A DNA stretch of 44,409 bases from Lacihabitans soyangensis (GCF_024343775.1 NZ_RJUF01000029.1:1-44409), one strand, 5' to 3'; counted from the stretch's first letter, positions 15,486 to 24,209 are shown. The notes: generated by a model from the letters alone, not told the origin. Numbers and translations: made by a program.

Positions 15486-15513
15486 AGCAAAGGTTATCAA
15501 GCCTTTACTTTAC
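15482..15513 (+). terminator. Possible terminator hairpin after rfbC
   Basis: GTAAAGCAAAGG, loop TTATCAAG, then CCTTTACTTTAC gives a 12-bp stem with one mismatch that begins at the rfbC stop codon. The following sequence is AAATTAT without a strong T run, so termination is uncertain. Confidence 0.4.
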
Positions 15514-15681
15514 AAATTATACCGTTCAATTAGATTCTTCCGAATACTGGGCTGTTGGCACTATTAATGCAAATAAAATGGTATTACAGAAGTGCTTTCA
15601 TACTATTCCAAAAAATTTTGTGTTGATTTCAGCCAATTCTGATTTGTCTGGTTTGAACACCAATTATCTGAGTTTATACAC

Positions 15682-16434
15682 ATGCTACTACAGTCTTTAA
15701 GAGAAAACTGTAAGATTTTTTTACAAGGAAATCAACAAATTGTTGATGTAGATATGCATGCCCACGTATTACCATTTCATGACAATGGCCCAACCACCTT
15801 TGAGGAATCCGTAGAAATGTGTGAAATGTTAGTACAACTCGGATTCAGGAAATGCATAGCTACACCACATGTCATGCATGAATTCTACGACAACTCCGAG
15901 GAAAAAATCAAAGAAACTACACAGATATTGGTCAAAAAGTTGCACAAAGCGAACATTAATCTGGAAATTCGACCTGCAGCGGAATACTTTGTGGATCATA
16001 AATTTCTGGCCAAATTAAGGTCGAACAAACCACTTCTAACCCTTGACAATGACTATCATGTGTTGATAGAAACGACTTTCATGAATGAATTTGACTTTTT
16101 AAAACACGCCATTGAAAGACTACAAACATATGGATATCAACCAGTTCTAGCACATCCTGAAAAATTCAATTATCTATTTGAAGAAGATAAGAAGATATTG
16201 ATTTTGAAGGAAATGGGAATTAAACTTCAAGCCAACATGAGTTCGTTCCTCAACTCCAACATCAAAAGCACCAAGGAGAATCTACAATATTTGATTGACC
16301 ACAAACTCATCGACTTTATAGGGAGCAATATAAGTTCACTGGAGTCAGCTATTGACCTGATTGCACTAAAAGAAAATCCCAACTTCCAGAAAACACTGAA
16401 AGATGGGCTTCAAAATCAAAACTTAAGATTTTAG
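15682..16434 (+). CDS. PHP-family protein related to CpsB/YwqE tyrosine phosphatases, atypical active site
   Basis: The 250-residue protein follows the CpsB/YwqE layout: DMHAHVLPFHDNGP at 24-37 (H26, H28), CIATPHVM, an ETTF strand, and LAHPEKF. In active members a late SDAH-type motif supplies metal ligands; here the equivalent position reads IGSNISSLES, with Asp and His missing. The first motif also has HAH instead of HSH. The protein may have altered metal binding or be inactive (inference). CpsB-like enzymes dephosphorylate tyrosine kinases that control polysaccharide export. It overlaps the convergent rlmB by four bases. Confidence 0.75.
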   Translation: MLLQSLRENCKIFLQGNQQIVDVDMHAHVLPFHDNGPTTFEESVEMCEMLVQLGFRKCIATPHVMHEFYDNSEEKIKETTQILVKKLHKANINLEIRPAAEYFVDHKFLAKLRSNKPLLTLDNDYHVLIETTFMNEFDFLKHAIERLQTYGYQPVLAHPEKFNYLFEEDKKILILKEMGIKLQANMSSFLNSNIKSTKENLQYLIDHKLIDFIGSNISSLESAIDLIALKENPNFQKTLKDGLQNQNLRF

Positions 16435-17240
16435 ATAAATTCTCTTTGACGCACTGCCTCAAAAAGTATAATTCCAGTCGCCACAGATACATTCAAAGAC
16501 TCTACTCGGCCTTTCAAAGGTATTTTAACCCTGGCATCAGCTTCCTGCAATAAATTTTCAGAGATACCGTCTTCTTCCGAGCCCATAATTATGACCGTAG
16601 GAATAGAATAATCGGCCTGATAGATAAAATCAGAGGACTTTTCGGTACAAGCCACAACCTGAAAACCTGAGTTTTTAAGATACTTTATGGCATTCCAAAG
16701 GTCGTTTTCACGGCAAACCGGCACAAAATTCAATGCACCAGAAGAAGTCTTCATGGCATCACCATTGATTTGAGCCGCACCTCTAGTTGGCACTACCACA
16801 CCGTGCACTCCGCTACATTCTGCCGAACGACAAATGGCTCCGAAATTCCTGACGTCTGTTATCCTATCCAAAAGCAAAATCAAAGGCACTTCGCCAGACT
16901 CAAAAGCGGCCGTTACCACATTAGAAAGTACCGCAAAATTTACTGAAGAAACAAAAGCAATAGCTCCTTGGTGATTTTTCATGGTCACTCGGTTGAGCTT
17001 TTCCAAAGGAACTCTTTGAATAGGCACACCACGATGTTTGGCCAGAATTTCTATTTCCTCAAAATGCTTTAACTCTTTCTGAAGCAACAACTTATCTATT
17101 TCTTTATCAGACTTAAGCGTCTCCAATACCGACTGCATACCAAAAACAAAATCCTCTTTGTTGGGCCTGTTTACGGGTTTAAAAAATTTGCGAGGGGCTT
17201 CCCCATCCCGACTTACTCCACTACGTTTCCTGTTCTCCAT
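16431..17240 (-). CDS. rlmB: TrmH/SpoU-family 23S rRNA 2'-O-methyltransferase (RlmB-like)
   Basis: The 269-residue protein has the N-terminal SpoU substrate-binding domain (FVFGMQSVLETLKS, then HQGAIAFVS) and the C-terminal SPOUT methyltransferase with its three knot motifs: DRITDVRNFGAICRSAE, IIMGSEEDGIS and LNVSVATGIILFEAVRQR. RlmB methylates G2251 of 23S rRNA; specificity for that site is inferred from family resemblance. Its first 28 bases overlap the end of the upstream GWxTD gene, suggesting translational coupling. Confidence 0.88.
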   Translation of the reverse strand: MENRKRSGVSRDGEAPRKFFKPVNRPNKEDFVFGMQSVLETLKSDKEIDKLLLQKELKHFEEIEILAKHRGVPIQRVPLEKLNRVTMKNHQGAIAFVSSVNFAVLSNVVTAAFESGEVPLILLLDRITDVRNFGAICRSAECSGVHGVVVPTRGAAQINGDAMKTSSGALNFVPVCRENDLWNAIKYLKNSGFQVVACTEKSSDFIYQADYSIPTVIIMGSEEDGISENLLQEADARVKIPLKGRVESLNVSVATGIILFEAVRQREFI

Positions 17241-18490
17241 GCTTCAACAAAAGGGTACCAAAACGAACTATACTCAGGGTACCTTACCAACTCAAAATTT
17301 TGGTCGGTAAAGGCATTCGTTTTTCTATAAAATGTAAAAATAATTTCTGAATTGTTTGAGTTTTGGGCATATAACCAAACCTCTCTTTGCCGATTTCGCT
17401 GCACTCTAGATGGCGGTCCCATGATCACGAAAACCATACCTTTGTCGGTTTTCCAGCCTTCTTTATAGGTCGAAAAAAGCTTATTAGCCTCCGCAACACG
17501 TTTGTAATAGGTTTTGACCAACTGTTTGGCCAGTGCCTGATTTCCTTTCGCTACATTCAAAAAATACAAATCCAACGCCTCCTTAGCGTTTTCATTGTTT
17601 TTGAGTTCTTCTATCTCCTTCGGTGTACTCATATACACCAGGGGTTCTTTCAAACTTTGGGCTTCTGTATCTCTCGGAAAACGATCTCCCACCACCAAAA
17701 ACCCATATCCATCTTGATGATTGTCAGGATTTTGCGTGAGAACATACACGCCTTTTTGTTTTAGAGAAACGGGTTCTCCAGGCACTATTTCAATTACTTC
17801 CTCAGACGCAAACTCACTCATGGGATCCCTTTTGCTGGCCGACATAGGCGACAAAGCTGGCAAGCTGAGATTAGAATATCTTTTGAGAAACAATTTCTCC
17901 TGACTTGAATTGATGGGTTTTACCACAAATTCCTCCCCTTCGTAAACGTAAGGAATGAACTTCGGAAAAGTATCGTCCTTTTTGTCATAAACCAAAAATC
18001 TTGTATCTACTTTTTTGGCATAAAAATCAATCGGCAAATCAAATGTATATTTTGTGGCGGCCTCTATATCAATAAAGTCCAAAACCATCACAGCTGATTC
18101 GACGGTTTTAAGCCTCGGAACATCTAAAGTTAATTGATAATTTTTGCCCACTTTCTTAAAAACCTCGTCAGAAAACTCCAATTTACCTGATTTGAGCTTT
18201 TCTTTGGTACCATATTCTGGCAAAATAGACCACTGAATTCTGAAAACCTTGTTTAGCTTTTCGAAAGTAATATCGTCGGCCACATTGGCGAGTTCTACCA
18301 CCATAAACACTCTGGCATTGGTAGAATCCACAAAATTATACTTGCCATTGATAGACGAAACCACCGGCTTAGATTCTCTGGCCTTGGCTCTATCTAAAAC
18401 CGCCGATTCTTTGGAAACAGGCTTTTTTTGTTGAACTTTGCAAGCAATCGAAGTAAGAAGAATAAAGAGAAAATATAAGGAAAATCTCAT
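17213..18490 (-). CDS. GWxTD domain lipoprotein
   Basis: The 425-residue protein has a signal peptide with a lipobox-like end (LTSIAC, Cys about 17). The long N-terminal part is beta-rich. The C-terminal GWxTD domain begins about residue 345 with GWKTDKGMVFVIMGPPSRV and is followed by EVWLYAQ. The GWxTD domain is defined from Bacteroidota and related phyla; its function is not established. It overlaps rlmB at the 3' end. Predicted to be lipid-anchored in the cell envelope. Confidence 0.87.
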   Translation of the reverse strand: MRFSLYFLFILLTSIACKVQQKKPVSKESAVLDRAKARESKPVVSSINGKYNFVDSTNARVFMVVELANVADDITFEKLNKVFRIQWSILPEYGTKEKLKSGKLEFSDEVFKKVGKNYQLTLDVPRLKTVESAVMVLDFIDIEAATKYTFDLPIDFYAKKVDTRFLVYDKKDDTFPKFIPYVYEGEEFVVKPINSSQEKLFLKRYSNLSLPALSPMSASKRDPMSEFASEEVIEIVPGEPVSLKQKGVYVLTQNPDNHQDGYGFLVVGDRFPRDTEAQSLKEPLVYMSTPKEIEELKNNENAKEALDLYFLNVAKGNQALAKQLVKTYYKRVAEANKLFSTYKEGWKTDKGMVFVIMGPPSRVQRNRQREVWLYAQNSNNSEIIFTFYRKTNAFTDQNFELVRYPEYSSFWYPFVEAWRTGNVVE

Positions 18491-18560
18491 CTAAAAACTA
18501 AGGTTTATAAGACATTAACGCAAGCTGGGCATCAAATGTTGATGCAATATACTAAATTTT

Positions 18561-18932
18561 ATGAAAGATATAGAAAACCGTGAGGATGTGGTGAAGCTGG
18601 TGGACACATTTTATGACAACGTGCTGAAAGACGAAAAACTAGCACCCGTTTTTGGCCCATCGGCTGAGCATTGGGAGCACCATATAGTGCGGGTGTATAA
18701 TTTTTGGGAAAACTGGCTCTTCCAAACTGGCTCCTACACGGGCGGTATGATGTGGGTACACATGGAACGTCACGCCACCCATCCACTCACCACCGAGCTT
18801 TTTGAGCGTTGGTTGGCCTACTGGATCACCTGTACCGACACCCTCTTTACCGGCAAAAACGCCGACTTCGTAAAATCAAAAGCCCTAGAAATTGGTCAGA
18901 TTTTGAATGCAAAGTTGAATGGGAATGGGTGA
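18561..18932 (+). CDS. Group III truncated haemoglobin
   Basis: The 123-residue protein matches the compact 2-on-2 globin of group III: DVVKLVDTFYDNVLKDEKLAPVF at the N-terminus, then YNFWENWL, and ERHATHPLTTELFERWLAYW containing the likely proximal His (H71) and the conserved Trp. Such proteins bind haem and O2 or NO and are linked to nitrosative stress or microaerobic growth; the role here is not shown. The next gene starts within its last codons (14-base overlap). Confidence 0.87.
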   Translation: MKDIENREDVVKLVDTFYDNVLKDEKLAPVFGPSAEHWEHHIVRVYNFWENWLFQTGSYTGGMMWVHMERHATHPLTTELFERWLAYWITCTDTLFTGKNADFVKSKALEIGQILNAKLNGNG

Positions 18933-20436
18933 GGAAAATTTAAACCAAGTCGAGAGAATTGAGATTAATCAGTCAATATTTGATTCAATCATTAATAGAA
19001 AGGACATTCGGTATTTCAAAAATGAATCATCAAAATTCGATTTTAGAAATACCCTTTTTATCGAAAAAATTAGAATTGAGACAGGCTCAAGTTTATTCTC
19101 AATTTCGTTTGGTGAGAATACGGTTTTTCAAGATGATTTAATTATTGCCTCTGAATTGGTTAGTGGTTTAGAGATAAGCGATAATTGTTTGATAAATGGG
19201 AACCTAAGAATTCTAGGATGTAGAGAAAATTTTCAATTTGTTATTCTAAATGGTTTCTTGAAGAAAAATTTTGAAATAACGAACATTCAAACTTGGGGAT
19301 TATTAATTCAAAAATTTGAAATTATTGGTGATTTTACTATTCAAAATAGCACTTTCAATAATATTAAAATTCCAAACATTTCGGTGGGAGGAATTATGAG
19401 AATAAAAAACACGACTGCCCAGAAAATTTCAATTGGAACTGGGTTAAATAAAACAAAAGTTAATAGATTGCTACTTGAAGACGTAACAAATCTTGAAATT
19501 GGCGGCACACTTTCTGATCTTTCTATAAATGAAATTGAGTTTAATTCAAATTCTGATAGAAATTTAATTATGAATTTTAAAAATATTCAAATACAAAAAC
19601 TTAAATTTCTTAACTTCCTAAATAATGGAATTATAAATTTCGAAAACATTCGAGGCTTAAATTCAAGTGAATACCTTTCACTTTCAATAGTTAGTTCTGA
19701 TTTAGGCAATATTAATTTTGCAGATTGTAACTTTTCGAATTTCAGATTTCTTGTAATTGCCTCAAAATTTCAAAATATGTTTCTGACTGGAAGTGAATTT
19801 TGCAAACCAGAACAGATTGATACAATTAATGAGCTTAGTTATTACAATAACTCTATATCAACCCTTTCTCAGTTTAAGCAAATGTATGAAAGGAATGGAG
19901 ATATTTTTAGTTCTTCAACCTTCCTTCAAAAAGAACTTGAACTTAGAGAAATTAAATTAAATCCGAATGATTTCAAAGAAAAGAAAGACATATACAGCCA
20001 ACTAAAGAAAATGTACGAACAGAGAGGAGATAGTGTCAAATCTTTAGAATATCAAGCAAAAGAATTAGATATTTATAGAAAAAGTATAAGTTGGGGAAGT
20101 CATTTTTTCGAAAAATTTAATTTAAGTATTAATAGGTTTACTAACAATTATGGTACTAACTGGGCCTTAGCTTTGTTGGTTACAATCCTAATCAATTCAG
20201 TATTTTTCACTTGGTATTGTATTTTATTGGGTTTTACTTTTGATATACAGGGTAAATATTTTTGGGAATTATTTTCATATTCTTTTGAATTTTTAAATCC
20301 ACTTAGAAAAGCTGATTTTATCCCAAATATGAAAGTTAGCCCAGGTGCAAGAATAGTTGACTATTCAGCCCGAATACTTGTAACACTTTGCGTATACCAA
20401 CTCATCCAAGCTTTTAGAAAATATGGTAAAAAATAA
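18919..20436 (+). CDS. Unknown protein: beta-helix-like N-terminal region, MYE-GD repeats and C-terminal membrane segment
   Basis: The 505-residue protein has an Asn/Ile/Phe-rich N-terminal part (about 1-300) with regularly spaced hydrophobic residues, like a pentapeptide or right-handed beta-helix. Two similar helical units follow, QFKQMYERNGD (about 330) and QLKKMYEQRGD (about 365), then membrane segments (about 410-440 and near 490) and a basic end (AFRKYGKK). Base composition is clearly more AT-rich than the neighbours, hinting at transfer. The start may be 18919 or 18925. It sits between the globin gene and a duplicated fragment of the MOSC gene start. Confidence 0.68.
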   Translation: MGMGEENLNQVERIEINQSIFDSIINRKDIRYFKNESSKFDFRNTLFIEKIRIETGSSLFSISFGENTVFQDDLIIASELVSGLEISDNCLINGNLRILGCRENFQFVILNGFLKKNFEITNIQTWGLLIQKFEIIGDFTIQNSTFNNIKIPNISVGGIMRIKNTTAQKISIGTGLNKTKVNRLLLEDVTNLEIGGTLSDLSINEIEFNSNSDRNLIMNFKNIQIQKLKFLNFLNNGIINFENIRGLNSSEYLSLSIVSSDLGNINFADCNFSNFRFLVIASKFQNMFLTGSEFCKPEQIDTINELSYYNNSISTLSQFKQMYERNGDIFSSSTFLQKELELREIKLNPNDFKEKKDIYSQLKKMYEQRGDSVKSLEYQAKELDIYRKSISWGSHFFEKFNLSINRFTNNYGTNWALALLVTILINSVFFTWYCILLGFTFDIQGKYFWELFSYSFEFLNPLRKADFIPNMKVSPGARIVDYSARILVTLCVYQLIQAFRKYGKK

Positions 20437-20442
20437 TCTCTC

Positions 20443-20481
20443 ATGATAACAGCGGAAGAGAACTTTAGTGGAGCAGGTTAA
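20443..20481 (+). pseudogene. Duplicated and deleted 5' fragment of the MOSC gene
   Basis: This 12-codon frame reads MITAEENFSGAG then stop. The real MOSC gene at 20568 begins MITAEEKPFLSLFENFSQVG, so the fragment equals its start with eight codons deleted and then diverges. DNA identity over ATGATAACAGC(A/G)GAAGA is near complete. It lies directly after the AT-rich 505-residue gene. Confidence 0.65.
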
Positions 20482-20567
20482 GAATTTTCAAAACAAAATC
20501 TGTGAAAATCTTTAAAATCCGTGTCATCCGTGTTCCAAAAAACAACGAAAAATAAAATAACCTCATC

Positions 20568-21074
20568 ATGATAACAGCAGAAGAAAAACCGTTCTTGAGT
20601 CTTTTTGAAAACTTTAGCCAGGTGGGTAAAGTAATGTGGATAGGCCTCAGACCAGCCTCTCGAAAAGCCATCAAGGAAGTTTCAGAAGTAAACGTAACCG
20701 AAACTGGCCTAGAAGGCGACAGAGCCACCAAAAATAGCCCAACAAACAAAAGGCAAGTCACGCTTATTCAACACGAACATTTGGCGGCAGCGGCTTCTTT
20801 TTTGGGCAAAGAAAACATTGACCCCAATCTTACCCGAAGAAATATTGTGGTAAAAGGCATCAATCTGAACGCATTAAAAGGCCGAAAGTTTAGCATCGGC
20901 TCTGCCGTATTAGAAATGACGGGTTTCTGTTTTCCGTGCAGCAGAATGGAAGAAAACTTAGGCATGGGAGGTTTTAATGCCATGCGAGGCCACGGTGGCA
21001 TCACTTGCAGAGTTATAGAAACCGGAAAAATCAAGATAGGCGATAAAATAAAAGTCAAAGAAAATGAAGCTTGA
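20568..21074 (+). CDS. MOSC domain protein
   Basis: The 168-residue single-domain protein has MOSC features: an N-terminal WIGLRP strand, GLEGDRA, QVTLIQHEHL, then LTRRNIVVKGINLNAL and the conserved cysteine region GFCFPCSRMEE (C121, C124), followed by MRGHGGITCRVI. MOSC domains occur in molybdenum cofactor sulfurases and in YiiM-like proteins that handle N-hydroxylated compounds; the exact substrate cannot be told. It overlaps the following channel-like gene by 11 bases. A partial copy of its 5' end lies 125 bases upstream. Confidence 0.85.
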   Translation: MITAEEKPFLSLFENFSQVGKVMWIGLRPASRKAIKEVSEVNVTETGLEGDRATKNSPTNKRQVTLIQHEHLAAAASFLGKENIDPNLTRRNIVVKGINLNALKGRKFSIGSAVLEMTGFCFPCSRMEENLGMGGFNAMRGHGGITCRVIETGKIKIGDKIKVKENEA

Positions 21075-21417
21075 GAATAAAAAGCAAAAAGTAGCCTCCA
21101 TGAGTCATTTTGCAAAAAGGATGGGCAAATATGGCTTTTTCGCCATTATACTAATTTCTTTTTCAATGGGAATAGGCACCCTAGGCTATCATTATTTCGA
21201 CCATATTTCATGGCTCGACAGCTTCTACATGGCCTCTATGATACTTACCGGTATGGGTCCAGTATCAGACATGACCAACGATGCCGCCAAATGGTTTTCA
21301 TCTTTCTACGCTTTATATAGTGGTGTGGCATTTTTAAGTATCACAGCCGTATTTTTTGCCCCAATAATTCACAGACTCTTGCACATCTTGCATGTAGAAG
21401 ATGAAGAAAAAGATTGA
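21064..21417 (+). CDS. Two-helix channel-like membrane protein with degenerate selectivity filter
   Basis: The 117-residue protein has two membrane segments (about 22-42 and 78-103) around a re-entrant region. The spacing, the HISWLDSFYMASM run-up and the FSSFYALYSGVAFLSI outer helix resemble the pore module of K+ channels (PF07885-like). The filter position reads ILTGMGPVSD rather than T(V/I)GYGD, so potassium selectivity cannot be assumed. It overlaps MOSC by 11 bases and is probably translated by coupling. Relation to K+ channels is by layout and is inference. Confidence 0.6.
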   Translation: MKLENKKQKVASMSHFAKRMGKYGFFAIILISFSMGIGTLGYHYFDHISWLDSFYMASMILTGMGPVSDMTNDAAKWFSSFYALYSGVAFLSITAVFFAPIIHRLLHILHVEDEEKD

Positions 21418-21474
21418 ATTATGGCTAAATATCTTAAAATTCTATTTTCAAATCTTCTTTACTAAGCAATCAAA

Positions 21475-21510
21475 CTTTGTGTCTTTTGTGGATTCTTTGT
21501 GACTTTTGTG
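21475..21510. repeat. Degenerate CTTTGTG/CTTTTGTG intergenic repeat
   Basis: CTTTGTGTCTTTTGTGGATT is followed directly by CTTTGTGACTTTTGTG. The short imperfect tandem motif is the complement type of the ACACGAAG spacers seen at 6223 and 10231. No gene is present in 21418-21605. Confidence 0.45.
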
Positions 21511-21605
21511 TAATAGTTTGTTATCAAATTAAACTTGTTATTTATGAGTCATTCATATAAAACAAATGACTGTCAATTGAAGTTAGAAGCAAAAAGATAA
21601 ATTAT

Positions 21606-21872
21606 TTGGACCCAGAAATTCAAGACAGAATCATACAAATGGCATGGGAAGACCGCACGCCTTTCGAAGCCATCGAGGAACAGTTTGGGCTGAAAGAAAA
21701 AGACGTGATTGCTTTTATGCGAACACACATGAAGCGTAAAAGCTTCGAAATGTGGCGTAAACGTATGAAAGGTCGCACTACCAAACACCTAAAACTCAGA
21801 GAAACTGAGACGACCAGATTTAAATGCACGCTCCAAAGAAGTATTACGCACAACAAAATCTCAAAACGCTGA
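21606..21872 (+). CDS. DUF2805 / TIGR03643 family protein
   Basis: The 88-residue protein shows the family pattern closely: IIQMAWEDRTPFEAIEEQFG, a helix-turn-helix-like KEKDVIAFMR, FEMWRKRMKGRTTKHLK, and the end RFKCTLQRSITHNKISKR. The start is a TTG at 21606, giving the usual family N-terminus; no in-frame ATG is suitably placed. The family is small, conserved and uncharacterised; a nucleic-acid-binding role is plausible from the basic HTH-like sequence but not shown. Confidence 0.82.
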   Translation: MDPEIQDRIIQMAWEDRTPFEAIEEQFGLKEKDVIAFMRTHMKRKSFEMWRKRMKGRTTKHLKLRETETTRFKCTLQRSITHNKISKR

Positions 21873-22135
21873 CATGGTTAAAAAAAATGGGGAACATGTC
21901 CCCCACCAATCGATTTTATTCAAAGTTTAGGTTAATCCACAATCTCAGAAACTATAATCTTACTACTATAAAACATTCAATACGTTGAAATTCCAAAAGT
22001 CGTTGCAACTACTTTCAGGACACGACTCAAGCATATTTTCTCAAAACCTTCAAAAAAGTTTTATACGTCACATTTTCTTAGTCAATTCGTAATTTTAGCT
22101 ACATTTGCGGCTTTATTTTTAACAAATCAAAAAGC
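21873..22135 (+). promoter_or_regulatory. Intergenic region with promoter of the ABC-F gene
   Basis: A hairpin GGGGA-ACATG-TCCCC at 21889-21903 follows the DUF2805 gene. Near the other end, TACATTTGC (22100-22107 plus C) matches the TAnnTTTG -7 box, with TTAG 18 bases upstream (22078-22081) as a three-of-four -33 match. The predicted leader is about 20-25 bases. No gene is seen in the rest. Confidence 0.55.
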
Positions 22136-23773
22136 ATGATTTCTGTAGATAGCGTAGCGGTAGAATTTAGTGGTACAACTCTTTTTTCGGATATAACATT
22201 TAATATCAATGAGAAAGATAGAATAGCCCTTATGGGCAAAAACGGAGCAGGGAAATCGACTCTTTTGAAGATTATTGCGGGTGTCGACAAACCTACCCGA
22301 GGCAAAATATCTGCCCCTGGCGATGCCGTTATTGCTTATCTACCACAGCATTTGCTAACGGAGGACAACTCCACTGTTTTTGAAGAAACAGCCAAGGCTT
22401 TTGATACTATTTTAAAAATGAAAGCCGAAATAGACGAGCTCAACCACCAACTCGAAACCAGAACAGATTATGAATCAGACGCTTACATGGATATTATCAC
22501 GCAAGTGTCTGACCTGAGCGAAAAATACTACTCTTTAGAAGAAATAAACTACGATGCCGAAATAGAAAAAATATTAAAAGGCCTAGGCTTTGAAAGAGAA
22601 GATTTCACAAGACCGACCAGCGAATTTAGCGGTGGCTGGAGAATGCGAATAGAATTGGCCAAAATCCTGCTTAAAAATCCAGATTTGATACTTTTGGATG
22701 AGCCCACCAACCACCTTGATATTGAGTCGGTGCAATGGCTAGAGGAGTTTCTAATCAATAGTTCCAAGGCCGTAATCGTGATTTCGCATGACAGGGCGTT
22801 TGTGGACAACATCACTAACCGTACGATAGAGGTAACTATGGGCCGCATCTATGACTACAAAGTGAACTATACCCACTATCTGCAACTCCGAAAAGAACGT
22901 ATGGAGCAGCAACAGAAGCAGTTCAATGACCAAGCCAAGATGATTGCCGAAACGCAAGAGTTCATCGATAGGTTTAAGGGTACTTACTCGAAAACACTTC
23001 AAGTGCAGTCTAGGGTGAAAATGCTGGAAAAAGTAGAAATAGTGGAAGTGGACGAAGTGGATAACTCAGCCATAAGTATAAAATTCCCTGCCGCACCAAG
23101 ATCGGGCAACTATCCGGTTATAGCCGACCAAGTAAGTAAAAGCTATGGAGACCATTTGGTTTTTAAGGATGCCAGCATTACCATTGAACGTGGCCAGAAA
23201 GTGGCTTTTGTAGGAAAAAACGGTGAGGGAAAATCTACCATGGTGAAAGCCATCATGGGCGAAATAGACTTTGAAGGTGACCTAAAAGTAGGCCACAATG
23301 GCTTTATCGGCTATTTTGCACAAAATCAAGCATCACTTTTAGATGAGGAATTATCGATTTTTGACACAGTAGAACAAATTGCCGTTGGAGATATCCGTAC
23401 CAAAATCAAAGACCTTTTGGGTGCGTTTTTATTCCGAGGTGACGATTTGAACAAAAAAGTAAAAATGCTTTCTGGAGGCGAAAAAACCAGATTGGCCATG
23501 ATCAAACTCTTGCTCCAACCTGTCAATCTTTTGATATTAGATGAGCCTACCAACCACTTAGATTTACGAACAAAAGATATTCTAAAAGAAGCTTTGAAAG
23601 CCTTTGAAGGAACCATCATTCTAATTTCTCACGACAGAGATTTTTTAGACGGCTTGGCAGAGAAAGTTTTTGAATTTGGCAACAAACGCGTCAGAGAGCA
23701 CTTTGAGGATATCAATGGCTTCTTGAAAAACAAGAAATTGGAGAACCTTCGAGAAATTGAAAGGAAGAATTAA
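22136..23773 (+). CDS. ABC-F family ATPase (ribosome-associated)
   Basis: The 545-residue soluble protein has two ABC domains and no membrane segments. Domain 1: Walker A GKNGAGKST (34-42), signature SGGWRMR (165-171), Walker B LILLDEPTNHLD. Domain 2: Walker A GKNGEGKST (360-368), signature LSGGEKTR (445-452), Walker B LLILDEPTNHLD. The charged interdomain linker (about 241-315) is the P-site tRNA interaction region in ABC-F proteins, which act on stalled or initiating ribosomes. The subgroup is not certain, so no symbol is given. It is transcribed from a TACATTTG promoter. Confidence 0.93.
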   Translation: MISVDSVAVEFSGTTLFSDITFNINEKDRIALMGKNGAGKSTLLKIIAGVDKPTRGKISAPGDAVIAYLPQHLLTEDNSTVFEETAKAFDTILKMKAEIDELNHQLETRTDYESDAYMDIITQVSDLSEKYYSLEEINYDAEIEKILKGLGFEREDFTRPTSEFSGGWRMRIELAKILLKNPDLILLDEPTNHLDIESVQWLEEFLINSSKAVIVISHDRAFVDNITNRTIEVTMGRIYDYKVNYTHYLQLRKERMEQQQKQFNDQAKMIAETQEFIDRFKGTYSKTLQVQSRVKMLEKVEIVEVDEVDNSAISIKFPAAPRSGNYPVIADQVSKSYGDHLVFKDASITIERGQKVAFVGKNGEGKSTMVKAIMGEIDFEGDLKVGHNGFIGYFAQNQASLLDEELSIFDTVEQIAVGDIRTKIKDLLGAFLFRGDDLNKKVKMLSGGEKTRLAMIKLLLQPVNLLILDEPTNHLDLRTKDILKEALKAFEGTIILISHDRDFLDGLAEKVFEFGNKRVREHFEDINGFLKNKKLENLREIERKN

Positions 23774-23851
23774 TTCAGAATGTAACATACGTCACCTTTT
23801 CATTATTTGTTTACCCTGAACTTTGTATCAGAAATTAAAACAAATAAAAAT

Positions 23852-24139
23852 ATGAACTTAGAAGAATTAATCAAAAACAACGAAGGAACAATTGTGGACG
23901 TAAGAACTCCGGGTGAATTTATGGGCGGAAAAGTGGCAGGATCTATAAACATTCCTTTGAACGAAATACCATCAAAATTGGCTGAAATAAAAGCACTAAA
24001 AATGCCCTTGATTCTTTGTTGTGCCTCTGGTGGACGCAGCGGACAAGCAACTGCCTACCTAAAAGCCCAAGGAATTGACTGTCACAACGGCGGTTCATGG
24101 CTCGATGTGAATTTTTATCAAGCCCAAACAGTGTGTTAA
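23852..24139 (+). CDS. Single-domain rhodanese-like protein
   Basis: This is 95 residues from the ATG at 23852; a longer frame to 23807 has no good start. Rhodanese motifs are present: IVDVRTPGEF, HxA-like KVAGSINIPL, and the active-site loop CASGGRS with catalytic C57 preceded by C56. Single-domain rhodaneses transfer sulfane sulfur or act in sulfur trafficking and redox responses. No signal peptide, so cytoplasmic. A GTAAC-N4-GTCAC palindrome (23782-23795) lies upstream, and a clear terminator follows. Confidence 0.88.
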   Translation: MNLEELIKNNEGTIVDVRTPGEFMGGKVAGSINIPLNEIPSKLAEIKALKMPLILCCASGGRSGQATAYLKAQGIDCHNGGSWLDVNFYQAQTVC

Positions 24140-24169
24140 AATTTAGATAAATAGCTTTATCATGACAAG

Positions 24170-24199
24170 ATGCTCTAATTTTAGGGCATTTTGTTTTTA
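24170..24199 (+). terminator. Intrinsic terminator after the rhodanese gene
   Basis: ATGCTCT (24170-24176), loop AATTTT, AGGGCAT (24183-24189) forms a stem with one G-T pair, followed by TTTTGTTTTT. Confidence 0.75.
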
Positions 24200-24209
24200 C
24201 AGTATATTC

